Below, piece after piece: positions 42,511-51,856 of a stretch of 64,000 nucleotides of DNA. The notes under the pieces were generated by a model. That model had not been told where the DNA came from, did not search any database, and worked only from the letters and a program-made list of their open reading frames with translations. Both the position numbers and the translations under genes were made by a program. The first letter of the stretch is position 1, and each line of letters begins with the position of its first letter. Source of the stretch: an uncultured Planctomycetaceae bacterium (GTDB lineage: Bacteria; Planctomycetota; Planctomycetia; Planctomycetales; Planctomycetaceae); NCBI GenBank assembly GCA_943787265.1, contig CALSLT010000002.1:327254-391253 (forward strand), in the 5' to 3' direction.

Positions 42511-44004
42511 ATGAACCGCGTTTTCCAACTTTGCGTCGCTTGGCTGACTCTCGTAAGTACCGTCGCAATCGCTGACGACTGGCCTCGATTCCGCGGACAG
42601 GCCGGTTCGGGCGTCGCATCTGATTCCGATTCTTTACCCAACGCCTGGTCGCCGGATTCGAATCTTGCATGGAAGGTGCAGCTGCCAGGACCGGGAGCTT
42701 CCAGCCCAATTATCGTTGGCGAGAAGGTATTGGTGACCTGTTATTCCGGATACGGCCTGGATCGAAAGAACCCAGGTGAGATCGAAGACCTTGTTCGGCA
42801 TCTTGTGTGTGTCGACCTGACGACCGGTGACACGCTTTGGCAGAAAGATATCAAGGCGTCGTTGCCAGAAGACCCTTATGACAAGTCGGGAGTCTCGTCC
42901 CACGGATACGCGTCGCACACACCCTGTTCGGACGGCACCAACGTGTACTGCTTCTTCGGAAAGGGCGGCGTCTACGCATTCGACCTGGACGGCAATAACT
43001 TATGGAACGCTGGTGCCGGGAAGGAATCTGACCCGCCGCGATGGGGATCGTCGTCGAGTCCTCTCGTCTACAAGGACACGGTAATTGTCACCGCTTCCGC
43101 CGAAAGCCAGTCGATCATTGGTTTCGACAAAGCCAACGGGGAGAAGGTCTGGCAACAGGAAGCAACGGGGCTGGACGGCATGTGGGGAACGCCCGCGATT
43201 GTAAGAATCGACGCGAGAAGAACGGATCTTGTGATGCTGGTTGCCAAAGAGCTGTGGGGGTTGGACCCGGAGAATGGCAAATTACGCTGGCATGTCAAAG
43301 CGACCAGTTCAGCTCAGGCGTATGCGAGTGTCATCTCTCATCGGGCGAGAGTGTTCGCGTTTTCCGGAGCCGGTAGTGTTGCACTTGATTTGGGCAGCAG
43401 CGGAGACCTGGACGATTCGAAAGCGGTATGGAGGGGGCAGGTCAGCGCGACCTACGCGTCACCCATTCGCCACAAGTCGAAGCTCTATGTTGTCTCTCGT
43501 GGAATTCTGACTGTTGTTGACGCTGAGTCCGGTAAGCGGCTTAAGCAGATGCGTCTGAAGGACGCCAGGATAACAGGCAACGCTCGTTTTGGTTCGCTCG
43601 ACTACGCTTCTCCAGTCGTTGTTGGTGACCGGCTGTTTTACTTGAACGCAAGCGGTCAGACGTACGTCTTCGGTCTTGGCGATGATGTGCAACAGTTGGC
43701 GGTGAACGAGGTCACGACTGACCGGGAGGTATTCTGGGGATCGCCAGCGGTGAGCAATGGCCGGATGGTCTTGCGCAGTTCAAAGCACCTGTATTGCATT
43801 TCTGATAAGAGCGAAACAGTGCTCCCACGAGAATCGTTCGTAGCTAACGCGGACAACGCAAACGTGCAGGCAGCACTGACTGACGTACGTCGTCGTGGGC
43901 GGGGAGGCCGAGGAAGTCAAGCCGAATACGCGAAACCAGCCAACGACACACGGCCCGATCGACCACGACGCCCGACTTCCGTGGGAGCAGAGCAAGGCAA
44001 TTGA
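42511..44004 (+). CDS. Secreted PQQ-type beta-propeller protein
   Basis: This 497-residue protein has a signal peptide (VFQLCVAWLTLVSTVAIA) and begins WPRFRGQAGSGVASDSD, then propeller blades with VCVDLTTGDTLWQKD, YAFDLDGNNLWNAG, GFDKANGEKVWQQEA and VVDAESGKRLKQMRLK. The tail is basic and low in complexity (RRRGRGGRGSQAEYAK, RPDRPRRP). It is the third such propeller in the window. The start is the ATG at 42511; the frame is open from 42364. Function unknown; extracytoplasmic. Confidence 0.85.
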   Translation: MNRVFQLCVAWLTLVSTVAIADDWPRFRGQAGSGVASDSDSLPNAWSPDSNLAWKVQLPGPGASSPIIVGEKVLVTCYSGYGLDRKNPGEIEDLVRHLVCVDLTTGDTLWQKDIKASLPEDPYDKSGVSSHGYASHTPCSDGTNVYCFFGKGGVYAFDLDGNNLWNAGAGKESDPPRWGSSSSPLVYKDTVIVTASAESQSIIGFDKANGEKVWQQEATGLDGMWGTPAIVRIDARRTDLVMLVAKELWGLDPENGKLRWHVKATSSAQAYASVISHRARVFAFSGAGSVALDLGSSGDLDDSKAVWRGQVSATYASPIRHKSKLYVVSRGILTVVDAESGKRLKQMRLKDARITGNARFGSLDYASPVVVGDRLFYLNASGQTYVFGLGDDVQQLAVNEVTTDREVFWGSPAVSNGRMVLRSSKHLYCISDKSETVLPRESFVANADNANVQAALTDVRRRGRGGRGSQAEYAKPANDTRPDRPRRPTSVGAEQGN

Positions 44005-44339
44005 TCGCATCTTGTGGTCCTGCAACGTAGCACCGGCACTTCGACTGATCACTCATTTCAGTCGACAATCACGTCCGACGACACACTTAAAGGTCCGATG
44101 TCCACACGGCTTGCATGTCGTTCCTATTCTTTGACCACACGGCCTTGACCATCAGCAATTCACTCATCGATATCAGGGACTCGATTTCCGTCTCGCGGCG
44201 GACGACACCACGTCGACGCCACCGGGGGCAGTTCGTAGCGAGCAGTACCGACACGTTATCGCTTGTTGCCTACGAGCCTTCTTGCCAGACGACGTGAATG
44301 TGACTGGCTGGACTCTGCTCTACGCTGACGTAGTCGCAT
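44005..44339. other. Intergenic region without supported gene
   Basis: About 335 bases between convergent genes. A minus-strand frame at 44087-44254 (GTG start, 55 residues, containing TEIESLISMSELLMVKAVWS) has protein-like composition but no family and no ribosome binding site, so it is not called. Confidence 0.4.
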
Positions 44340-44777
44340 TCAATCCCCACGACTCTCGAATCGTTCGCGGGCATCATCCAAGCCGCCTACGTTCTCCACG
44401 CTGGTGTATCCCAGTGCCTCAAGTTGATCTTTTGCCTGCCCGGAACGACCGCCGCTCCGGCAGTGCAAATAGACCTTCTGGTCCTTATTGGGAGCTACTT
44501 CGCCAATTCTTTCCGAAATTAAGTCCAGCGGAATGTGAGTCGCTATTTCGAGGTGACTTTCGTCCCATTCAGCCTGCGTCCGAACGTCAATTACGAGCGG
44601 TGTCGCTGCATCCGTCTGTTCCGACGTTTCCGTTGTCGCTTCGACGGATTCAGTCGTGGGCTCTTCTTCGGCCTGATCTGTATCGTTGTGTGTCCCGGCC
44701 GTCTCTGTCTGTGGCGTCTGGTTCGAGCATCCAGTGACCAGACAGGATACGATCAGAAATGGGAGAAGCGTGCGCAT
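44340..44777 (-). CDS. Rhodanese-domain lipoprotein
   Basis: This 145-residue protein has a lipoprotein signal with lipobox LVTGC (C17), then an acidic T/E-rich linker of about 40 residues and a single rhodanese domain (about 60-143) with VIDVRTQAEWDESHL and the active-site loop HCRSGGRSG (C106). It is predicted to be tethered to a membrane with a persulfide-forming cysteine, possibly for sulfur relay or thiosulfate/sulfide handling. A connection with sulfate released by the nearby sulfatases is not supported by sequence. Confidence 0.9.
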   Translation of the reverse strand: MRTLLPFLIVSCLVTGCSNQTPQTETAGTHNDTDQAEEEPTTESVEATTETSEQTDAATPLVIDVRTQAEWDESHLEIATHIPLDLISERIGEVAPNKDQKVYLHCRSGGRSGQAKDQLEALGYTSVENVGGLDDARERFESRGD

Positions 44778-44914
44778 GGAGAGTCCCTTTGCGTGAGTTG
44801 ATCTGCCGTCGAAATAAATTGACTCTGTTGTCAGCTTGCTGTGTCAACGAAGGAGCAAGTCGTTGTCGGTAACTCGTACTATTGCTGTGTTATGTGGAAC
44901 GAGAATCGAGCAGG

Positions 44915-45156
44915 ATGCAGCGGCTCAAAGTATATGTGGAGCCTGATAGAACCGAAACGCTGTCATCGGTCGCGATGATGTTCCAAGCGGCCAGCGCATC
45001 AAGTCTTTAGATGTCAGCCGACGACACTGTCAACTTCTCCTGCATGAAGGCACAGTTCAGATCGAAGACCCCGGAAGCCGCAACGGAACCTTTGTAAACG
45101 GCGAAAAACTCGCGTCCAGCTTTTGCATGGTGACGTCATCACTGTTGGGCCCGTCC
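44915..45156 (+). pseudogene. FHA-domain gene, frameshifted and cut
   Basis: From ATG 44915 the frame reads MQRLKVYVEPDRTET; after a frameshift it continues VIGRDDVPSGQRI then SRRHCQLLLHEGTVQIEDPG and SRNGTFVNGEKLAS; another frameshift near 45115 leads to LLHGDVITVGPVQ. GR, SRRH and SRNGTFVNG are the phosphothreonine-binding motifs of FHA domains. At about 45157 the sequence switches to an unrelated PKD/RTX-type protein. The gene is inactive. Confidence 0.75.
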
Positions 45157-45951
45157 AGTCATGCCTATGCCACCGGCGGCATCTACACGATCACAGTCAC
45201 GCTGACGGACGACGACACCGGAATCGACGTCGAAACCACGTTGGCGATCATCACGGGCGTCGGAATTCACACGGTCGATGGCGAAGAGGTCTTGCAGATC
45301 ATTGGGACATCCGGTGCCGATCAGATCAGCGTCAATCGAACCGGAAACGGGCAGCTCAAAGTGCATGCCAGTTTCCTTCCCGAAGATGAGCGATCGTTCG
45401 ACCTGGCCGATGTCGATCGACTGTTCGCGATTCTCTGCGAGGGCGACGACCACATGACGGTCTCCGGCCATGTCACTGTCGCAGCGATGATCGACGCGGG
45501 TGGCGGTGCCGACCATGTCAACGGCGGCGGTGGCAGCGATGTCATTCTCGGCCGGGGCGGCGACGATAACCTCAACGGCGGCACCGGACGTGACATCCTG
45601 ATCGGCGGATCCGGAATCGATCGCATCGTCGGTGGTCCCAACCAGGACATCATCACTGGGGCCGCGCTGCCGGATGCCGGTGCAACGCTTGATTCCATCC
45701 TCGACGACGCGGATGATCTGCTGATTGCTCAACGAAATTGGAACGTCGACGAGCCGATCGATGATCGCAAGGACGAGCTCGAAGTGTACTTCAGCAGCCT
45801 CGTCGACGATCTGGTCGCAGACCATCTGACCGGTTCCGAAGGAGACGACTGGTTCAGGTTATTTGCCGGCGACATCCAAACCGCGGAGAAGTCTCGCGGC
45901 GACTCTGATGAGAAAGCGGGCGGGAACAACGGGAAGGGGAAAGGAAAGTAG
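45157..45951 (+). pseudogene. C-terminal fragment of PKD/RTX-type surface protein
   Basis: The frame starts at the end of a PKD domain (SHAYATGGIYTITVTLTDDD then TLAIITGV). A beta domain and RTX-like calcium-binding repeats follow (GGGADHVNGGGGSDVILGRG then GDDNLNGGTGRDILIGGSG). The end is an acidic and then glycine/lysine-rich tail (NNGKGKGK). Such ends belong to very large secreted planctomycete proteins, so the 5' part is missing. An ATG at 45127 opens this frame but starts within the FHA remnant. There is no signal peptide, so the fragment is not expected to work. Confidence 0.8.
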
Positions 45952-46223
45952 ATGTGAGATTGGCACAGACGAAAGACAGGCAATCCTATATGCCTTGAGT
46001 CAATGACCGGCAGCGGGCCGAATCTCGGAGGTGTCTCGCAACGCGTGCGACGAGATGAGTGAGGAGACAGTCGTAAGCGCGAGATGAACTACAGGATGAC
46101 TGCATTTGCAGACACAAGTCGGTGAGACAACTGGCGTTCTTAGCTAATTGACATCAGTCATAAGAACTTGGCTATCTCTTGGTCACGTTCACTGCAGTGC
46201 GAAGAGGCCCACTCGGCTCTGTA
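45952..46223. other. Intergenic region upstream of the DUF1501 gene
   Basis: No gene, terminator or repeat was recognised. The frame of the next gene stays open back to 46179 but without a good start codon before 46224. Confidence 0.4.
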
Positions 46224-47654
46224 ATGCAAGGTGGAAGCGTGGACTTGCGAAGACGCAATATCGTTAAGGCCGCCCTCGGTGGGCTGGCCGGTCTAACTGC
46301 GGCCGAAGTCTTGCAGGCGCGGGCCGACGCCGTCGGGCTGGAAAAACACAGCGGCCGAAAGAGTGTAATTCTACTCTGGATGGCCGGCGGACCTAGTCAA
46401 ATTGACACTTGGGATCCAAAGCCAAACCGCCCGCGTGAGAACCGTGGGCCATTTGCATCGATTCCCACGGCAGTTCCGGGCGTCGCGGTCTGTGAGCATC
46501 TGCCCAGACAGGCATCAATGCTCGACAAGTTCACGATAATCCGCTCGGTTGATTGCGGTAGAAGCGATCATTCTCCATCGGCAGTCATGCAGACTGGCAA
46601 TCGCATGGCCCGTCCGCGGATAAATTCCCGCGGTGCCCTCTACCCCGCAATCGGCTCGGTCGTCGCAAAATTCAAGGGGCCCAACCAGCCGACCATGCCC
46701 GCCTACGTATCGTTCAACCGAGACCCCGACCACGTGCCTGGCGGCGGATTCATCGGCATGCAATACGATCCAATGAACGGGCACCGGGCAGCCGGATTAC
46801 CAGCCTACCATGGGTTCGGTCGGCTGATCGGGCATCGGGCTGAAGTTGATCGCGCGATGCATTTCACACGGCCCGAGGGAGTGAGCGGCCAGCGGATGCG
46901 GAATCGTCGCCAACTGTCTGCCTCTCTTGATCGACTGCGCCGCGACATCGATCAATCGGGAACTATGGACGCCCTCGGCCACTTTCAGCAGCAGGCGGTC
47001 GAAATGGTATTGGGGGGCCGGGCTCGCTCAGCGTTTGATATTTCCGGCGAGCCTGACGCTGTACGTGAACGTTACGGGGAACACTTGTGGTGCCAACAGG
47101 CGCTGCTGGCAAGACGGTTGGTCGAGGCGGGCGTAAGTTTCGTGACGATCGATCTCAGCATGGGCGTGAACGCGGGAGACTGGGACAGTCATGGTCACGA
47201 ACATGTCTTTGGCGGTATAGAAGCACGGCCCGATGAGCGTTTTGGGACCAGAGGTCTACAGCCACTGCTCCCCGTGTTCGACCATCTGACCACCACCCTG
47301 GTCGCCGACCTGGAAGACCGGGGAATGCTCGACGATGTGCTGATTCTCGCCTTTGGAGATTTTGGCCGCGCTCCGATTATCGGCACGCAGGGCGGTTTTA
47401 CAGGTGGACGCAATCACTGGCCGCGAGTCATGTCGATGTGCATTGCCGGAGGAGGTCTGAACCACGGCCAGGTGATCGGTTCGAGCGACCCTCATGGCGG
47501 CGAGATTAATGATCGCGCGGTTACACCCGGCGATCTGGCCGCGACCATCTATCGGCACATGGGAGTGCCCCTCGACACAACCTGGCTCGATACGAACGGA
47601 CGGCCCAACTACATCGTCGAGGAAAACGGTGAACCGATTCACGAGCTGTTCTGA
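46224..47654 (+). CDS. DUF1501 protein with Tat-like signal
   Basis: This 476-residue protein has a twin-arginine-like N-terminus (LRRRNIVKAALGGLAGLTAA) and the DUF1501 hallmarks ILLWMAGGPSQIDTWDPKP, GPFASIPTAVPGVAVCEHLP, DHSPSAVMQTG, FVTIDLSMGVNAGDWDSHG and LAFGDFGRAPIIGTQGGFTG with GRNHWPRVMSMCIAGGG. The family has a sulfatase/alkaline-phosphatase-like fold and in planctomycetes is normally coupled to a DUF1549/DUF1553 cytochrome protein. Here that partner is not adjacent; the only such gene visible lies at the far left edge. Function unknown. No strong ribosome binding site precedes the ATG. Confidence 0.9.
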   Translation: MQGGSVDLRRRNIVKAALGGLAGLTAAEVLQARADAVGLEKHSGRKSVILLWMAGGPSQIDTWDPKPNRPRENRGPFASIPTAVPGVAVCEHLPRQASMLDKFTIIRSVDCGRSDHSPSAVMQTGNRMARPRINSRGALYPAIGSVVAKFKGPNQPTMPAYVSFNRDPDHVPGGGFIGMQYDPMNGHRAAGLPAYHGFGRLIGHRAEVDRAMHFTRPEGVSGQRMRNRRQLSASLDRLRRDIDQSGTMDALGHFQQQAVEMVLGGRARSAFDISGEPDAVRERYGEHLWCQQALLARRLVEAGVSFVTIDLSMGVNAGDWDSHGHEHVFGGIEARPDERFGTRGLQPLLPVFDHLTTTLVADLEDRGMLDDVLILAFGDFGRAPIIGTQGGFTGGRNHWPRVMSMCIAGGGLNHGQVIGSSDPHGGEINDRAVTPGDLAATIYRHMGVPLDTTWLDTNGRPNYIVEENGEPIHELF

Positions 47655-48107
47655 ATGTGCAGGATGCTACGACGGATGGCGGCTCCCAATTACGCAACCG
47701 CCAAGTGTGCTTGCGTAAACTGGACGAAGCATTAAGCACGACTTGTTTTGGCACACAATCTTGGTCCGGCAGCACATGCGTCTCAAGCTCCATTCGAGCA
47801 CATCGTCATAAGCACTCAAGCTTTCGTCGTCCAGCGCGTCGTTGAGATCGACCCAAGTCGGAACAGCAAGATCGCGTTCCAGAAACCCGTGGTGGCTGAG
47901 ACGCACGATCAATGGACCCATTTCTGGGAGTCTATATGGGTACGGTATCAATGACGAATGGCTCCAGACGCATCCCGAAACGCGAGAAAGAGATGGGCAC
48001 AATTATCTCTGGCACTTGCTATTCGACTCAGGATTGTGGACGTTCCGTGACGGTTACACAATTTATAGTCGAGTCCCGACAATGCTCGTACAAGGAGTGA
48101 AGAAACC
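47655..48107. other. Intergenic region upstream of the selenoprotein candidate
   Basis: There is no gene I can support. A minus-strand stretch reads VPTWVDLNDALDDESLSAYD then DVLEWSLRRMC and could be part of a decayed gene. The 5' leader and promoter of the next gene should be in the last 150 bases. Confidence 0.4.
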
Positions 48108-49466
48108 ATGATGTTGTCCAACCTGAAACGTGCCTCCGGTCTCTTGCTTGCGACAGCCATGTTCATGAATGGCGATTCCGCACCGGCTCAATCGGCAACC
48201 AATGATACGAAACTCAATGCAGAATCATTCGCCACAATCCACAGGAAAATCAGGCCGCAGAACGGCGAGTCGCGTTGGATGGAAATTCCCTGGTTAACCG
48301 ACCTGCACGAAGCCCGCCGGAAAGCTGCTGCCGAAGGAAAGCCTTTGTTTCTGATGGTATCAGGTAAAGGCATCAGCATCGGAATGTGCTGAAGCGGCGG
48401 TATCGACGCGGGCCGTGTGCCCGTCTACTGGTCCAAAGAAAATGTCAAGCTGATTACTGAATCCTTTGTCCCGCTCTCCGTCTACGGTGCGGATCAAAAT
48501 CGCAAAGATGCAGTCGGCCAATTCTACCGCGAGGCCGGTCTTAATCTGGACAAGTTTGAAGCCAGGCAGGTTTGCCTGACAGCGAGCGGAAAGGTTCTTG
48601 GTGAGGCTGGCTTCTCGGGAATTAACCTGGAGAAGACGCTGAAAAAATGGAAGTCCCTGCCCACATCCGAGCGTGGCCCCGGTGCTGTCAAGGTGGCGAA
48701 GCAGGGCTCGGTTGATTCTCAAAGTCTCGGGCCAGCTCCACCTGCGGGCGGTTTGATCCTCAAAGCTTATACGCGAGTTTTAATGCACGACGAAGAGGGC
48801 ACGCTTCGCTACGTGAAAGGTAAAGAACTCAGGCACGGTGAAAAAGGGGACTTGACCTTAGAAGCCGACTATCAGCAGGCACGTACTGCTGCACACGAAG
48901 CCCAACCTCATCACATGTGGATCAAAGAAGCTGAATGGCAGTCGTTGATGCCGGCCAACCCAAAGAAGGGCGACGTTGTCACGATGCCTGCGGGCATCAT
49001 TGACCGTTTTCTGCGATGGCACTTGAACCCTCTCAGATTTTACGGCCGGTACGGTCCAGACGCGCTCGATCGCAAGGATATTCGAGCTGGCCATCTAACT
49101 CTGATCGTGGATTCCGTCGCGGCCGATAGGGTCCGGCTTCGACTTGATGGCTTTGGTAAACTTGGTGCTGTGCCGCCAACCGCAGTCGTTGAAGGGAAGG
49201 TCGCCAGCTTTGATCAATGGGGATTTGAGCCCCGAGTGCTCGGTTTTCTGGAGTACGACCCGCAGAAGCAAAACTTTACACGGTTCGACATCGTTGCACT
49301 AGGCGAGCATTTTGGCCGACTTGGTAACGGCAGACGCGCTCCATCTCGTATTGGCCTCCAACCGCTGGGGATCGCCTTTCAGTTGGTCAAGGGTGATAGA
49401 CCTGCGGACCGCATCCCCCCAGGACGTCCATCCAATTCTCGAAACTATTTTAATCTGAGTCAGTAA
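48108..49466 (+). CDS. Secreted thioredoxin-like protein, probable selenoprotein (in-frame TGA)
   Basis: One frame runs from ATG 48108 to 49466, broken only by a TGA at 48390-48392; read through, it gives 452 residues with selenocysteine at position 95. A signal peptide (GLLLATAMFMNGDSAPAQS) is followed by IPWLTDLHEARRKAAAEGKP and LFLMVSGKGISIGMC-U-SGGID, then WSKENVKLITESFVPLSV. This resembles secreted planctomycete thioredoxin-like proteins that carry a CTU or CTC redox motif after KPLFLW; here the motif is MC-U. Downstream of the TGA, GGGC-CGTGT-GCCC (48410-48422) with an outer GAC/GTC pair makes a small stem-loop whose loop lies 22-26 bases after the TGA, as expected of a bacterial SECIS. 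The C-terminal part (about 150-440) is unassigned. The alternative is a simple nonsense mutation. A ribosome binding site AGGAG precedes the start. Confidence 0.72.
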
Positions 49467-49735
49467 CAGCTAGGACGTCGTCGAGATGGCTGTTGCTGAG
49501 GAACTTTCCGATCGGATCCACAACCAGGTTACATGTCAGTTCAAGAGCGAAAGGAAGCCGGTAGCACCGAGCGTTTTCAACGAATCGCCACATTGGCCAA
49601 CGAACTCACGGGGTTGCCCAGACAAACCGTAAAAGGACCGTTTCATGCGAGCGGGAACAGGCCGCTCGTCGATTAGCTAACCTACTCCGGCCTGATCGGC
49701 CAACTGCTGATTGTGTTGGGGAACGCATACCGATG
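49467..49735. other. Intergenic region before the repeat and intron
   Basis: A plus-strand frame at 49533-49676 gives 47 residues (RFQRIATLANELTGLPRQTV) of uncertain reality. The minus strand carries the continuation of the repeat copy B reading frame, ending at 49677. Confidence 0.35.
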
Positions 49736-50313
49736 CTGTCATCCAATTGATGACGCAACAACTGAATTCTTCGGTCCCAGCTGTTGTCATATTTCGCCGC
49801 GTCGGTCGGTGTGCCGTGAAAGGCGTGTTGATTCTAGTGGGTGCAAATCCCACCCGGTAACTTTTCGCTCCGACCGGAAGCACCAGGGGCGGTTCAATGA
49901 GGTAACGATTTGGACTGAAGCACTCTTGGAAAAGGCTCCTTCAGGGAGTCAGCAAACACGCAGGCCATAACGTGAGTAAACGCTGAGCAATCCTCGAAAC
50001 GGCTAATGTGGGAGCCGACCCGCCCGACCGATGGGGAAGGCCGCCGCTGGTCGAGTAACGAGCGAACAAGTCTCGACTGGTCCCACCGGGGTATTGGCGA
50101 TGGCATGTGTGGAAGAAGAATCGACAGGCAACACGGGAAGCCTCGGCGATGAGGGCGAGTGACCCTCAACGAGAACTCGGTGACGAGCAGGCTCGGTCGT
50201 GTGAGGTGACGGAGAGGCCCGTAGTAGTGATGACGCCGGGTAATGCTGGTCGAGCGAAGGGGCCTTAGTTCAAGGTTAACGCACGAAGTGGCGAGAGAGC
50301 TGTGAGATTGGCA

Positions 50314-51627
50314 ATGAGCCTACCAACTCTACCAAAGGTTCAGAAACTACAGGATGCGTTGCACGCCAAAGCGAAGGGATCGCCCAGATTTCGTTTCTAC
50401 ACGTTGTACGACAAGGTGTTCCGAGCCGATGTGCTGTGGATGGCTCACCGTCGCTGCCAAACTAATGGTGGGGCGGCGGGCGTTGACGGTCAGACGTTCG
50501 ACGACCTCAAGGACTACGGTGTGAAGAAGTGGCTGGGTGAACTGGAGGAAGAACTCAGGACGAAAACGTATCGTCCCAGTCCGGTGCGGCGAGTTTATAT
50601 TCCCAAACCGGATGGCAAGCAGAGACCGTTGGGAATCCCAACGATTAAAGACCGTGTGGTGATGATGGCAGCAGTGCTGGTCCTGGAGCCGATCTTCGAG
50701 GCCGACCTGCAGCCGGAGCAACACGCTTACCGACCTGGACGCAGTGCATTGGACGCGGTTCGCCAAGTCCACTCGCTGTTGAACTCAGGCTATACGGAGG
50801 TCGTGGACGCAGATTTGTCCGGCTATTTCGATACGATCCCACATCCAGAACTCTTGAAATCGTTATCGCGCCGCATCAGCGATCAGCAAATGTTACGTCT
50901 GATCAAGATGTGGCTCGAAACATCGGTGGAAGAGATCGATGATCGTGGGCGTCGCCATCGAACGACTCGGAACAAAGACGAGCGTCGGGGTTGCCCGCAA
51001 GGGGCTCCGATCTCGCCGCTGCTTTCAAACCTCTACATGCGAAGGCTCATCCTGGGTTGGAAAACGTTGGGACACCAGCAACGTCTAGGTGCCAGAATCG
51101 TCAATTACGCTGATGATTTTGTGATCTGCTGCCGCGGCACGGCCGACGAGGCCATGCACGTCATGCGGAACATAATGGATCAGTTGAAGCTGACGGTGAA
51201 CGAAACCAAAACGCAACTCTGCAAGCTGCCAGACGAATCGTTCGACTTCCTGGGTTACACCCTCGGCCGCCGTTACTCGCCGAAGACGGGACGTGCCTAC
51301 ATCGGCACGCGTCCGTCGAAGAAGAAGGTCCAACGGCTTTGCCGGGAGATCAGCGAGATGACAAGTCGCCGATGGTTGCTCAAGGACGTGGAGAAGCAAG
51401 TAGCCGCCATCAACCGCAAGTTGACCGGTTGGTCCAACTACTTCTCCCGTGGTCCGGTGAGCGAAGCCTATGGTGCCGTGGACTACCACACCGTCCGTAG
51501 GCTCCGCCAGTGGTTATGCCAGAAGCACAAGGTACGAGGGGCAGGAATATCACGATTCTCTGCCGAGTACTTGTACGATGAGCTTGGTCTTGTCCGACTA
51601 AAACGGATGAAGGGTAACTTCTCGTGA
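50314..51627 (+). CDS. ltrA: Group II intron reverse transcriptase/maturase
   Basis: This 437-residue protein has reverse transcriptase motifs in order: [80 protein letters not shown], the catalytic YADDFVICC, and [11 protein letters not shown] maturase (X) domain follows ([33 protein letters not shown]). It ends at [12 protein letters not shown] without an HNH endonuclease domain, so retrohoming would use a nicked or replication-fork target. It assists splicing of, and copies, the surrounding intron. I start at ATG 50314; a GTG at 50302 is also in frame. Domain V begins 23 bases after the stop. Confidence 0.95.
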   Translation: MSLPTLPKVQKLQDALHAKAKGSPRFRFYTLYDKVFRADVLWMAHRRCQTNGGAAGVDGQTFDDLKDYGVKKWLGELEEELRTKTYRPSPVRRVYIPKPDGKQRPLGIPTIKDRVVMMAAVLVLEPIFEADLQPEQHAYRPGRSALDAVRQVHSLLNSGYTEVVDADLSGYFDTIPHPELLKSLSRRISDQQMLRLIKMWLETSVEEIDDRGRRHRTTRNKDERRGCPQGAPISPLLSNLYMRRLILGWKTLGHQQRLGARIVNYADDFVICCRGTADEAMHVMRNIMDQLKLTVNETKTQLCKLPDESFDFLGYTLGRRYSPKTGRAYIGTRPSKKKVQRLCREISEMTSRRWLLKDVEKQVAAINRKLTGWSNYFSRGPVSEAYGAVDYHTVRRLRQWLCQKHKVRGAGISRFSAEYLYDELGLVRLKRMKGNFS

Positions 51628-51649
51628 GCGTCAGCGTGATTCTTTGTCC

Positions 51650-51686
<37 letters not shown>

Positions 51687-51856
51687 TGAGCGGGATGTGG
51701 AAACGGAGCAGGGTGAAGGATCTTAGGGCACCGGTAATCGAAAGTGCCGGCAACAGACAAAGCCAACACCTAAACCACCGCGCCACATCTCGACTCTACA
51801 CCAGCCCGGAGCGAGTTGCGCCGAATGGGTGATGAGTGTCTGGTTGATCGGTCGTT

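Noticed and set aside
44087..44254. 55-codon minus-strand frame with a GTG start
   Set aside because: Composition is acceptable, but there is no ribosome binding site, no homologue recognised and no conserved neighbour.
46224..47654. DUF1501/DUF1549 operon
   Set aside because: The DUF1501 gene has no adjacent cytochrome partner; the DUF1549 gene at 1-723 is 46 kb away.
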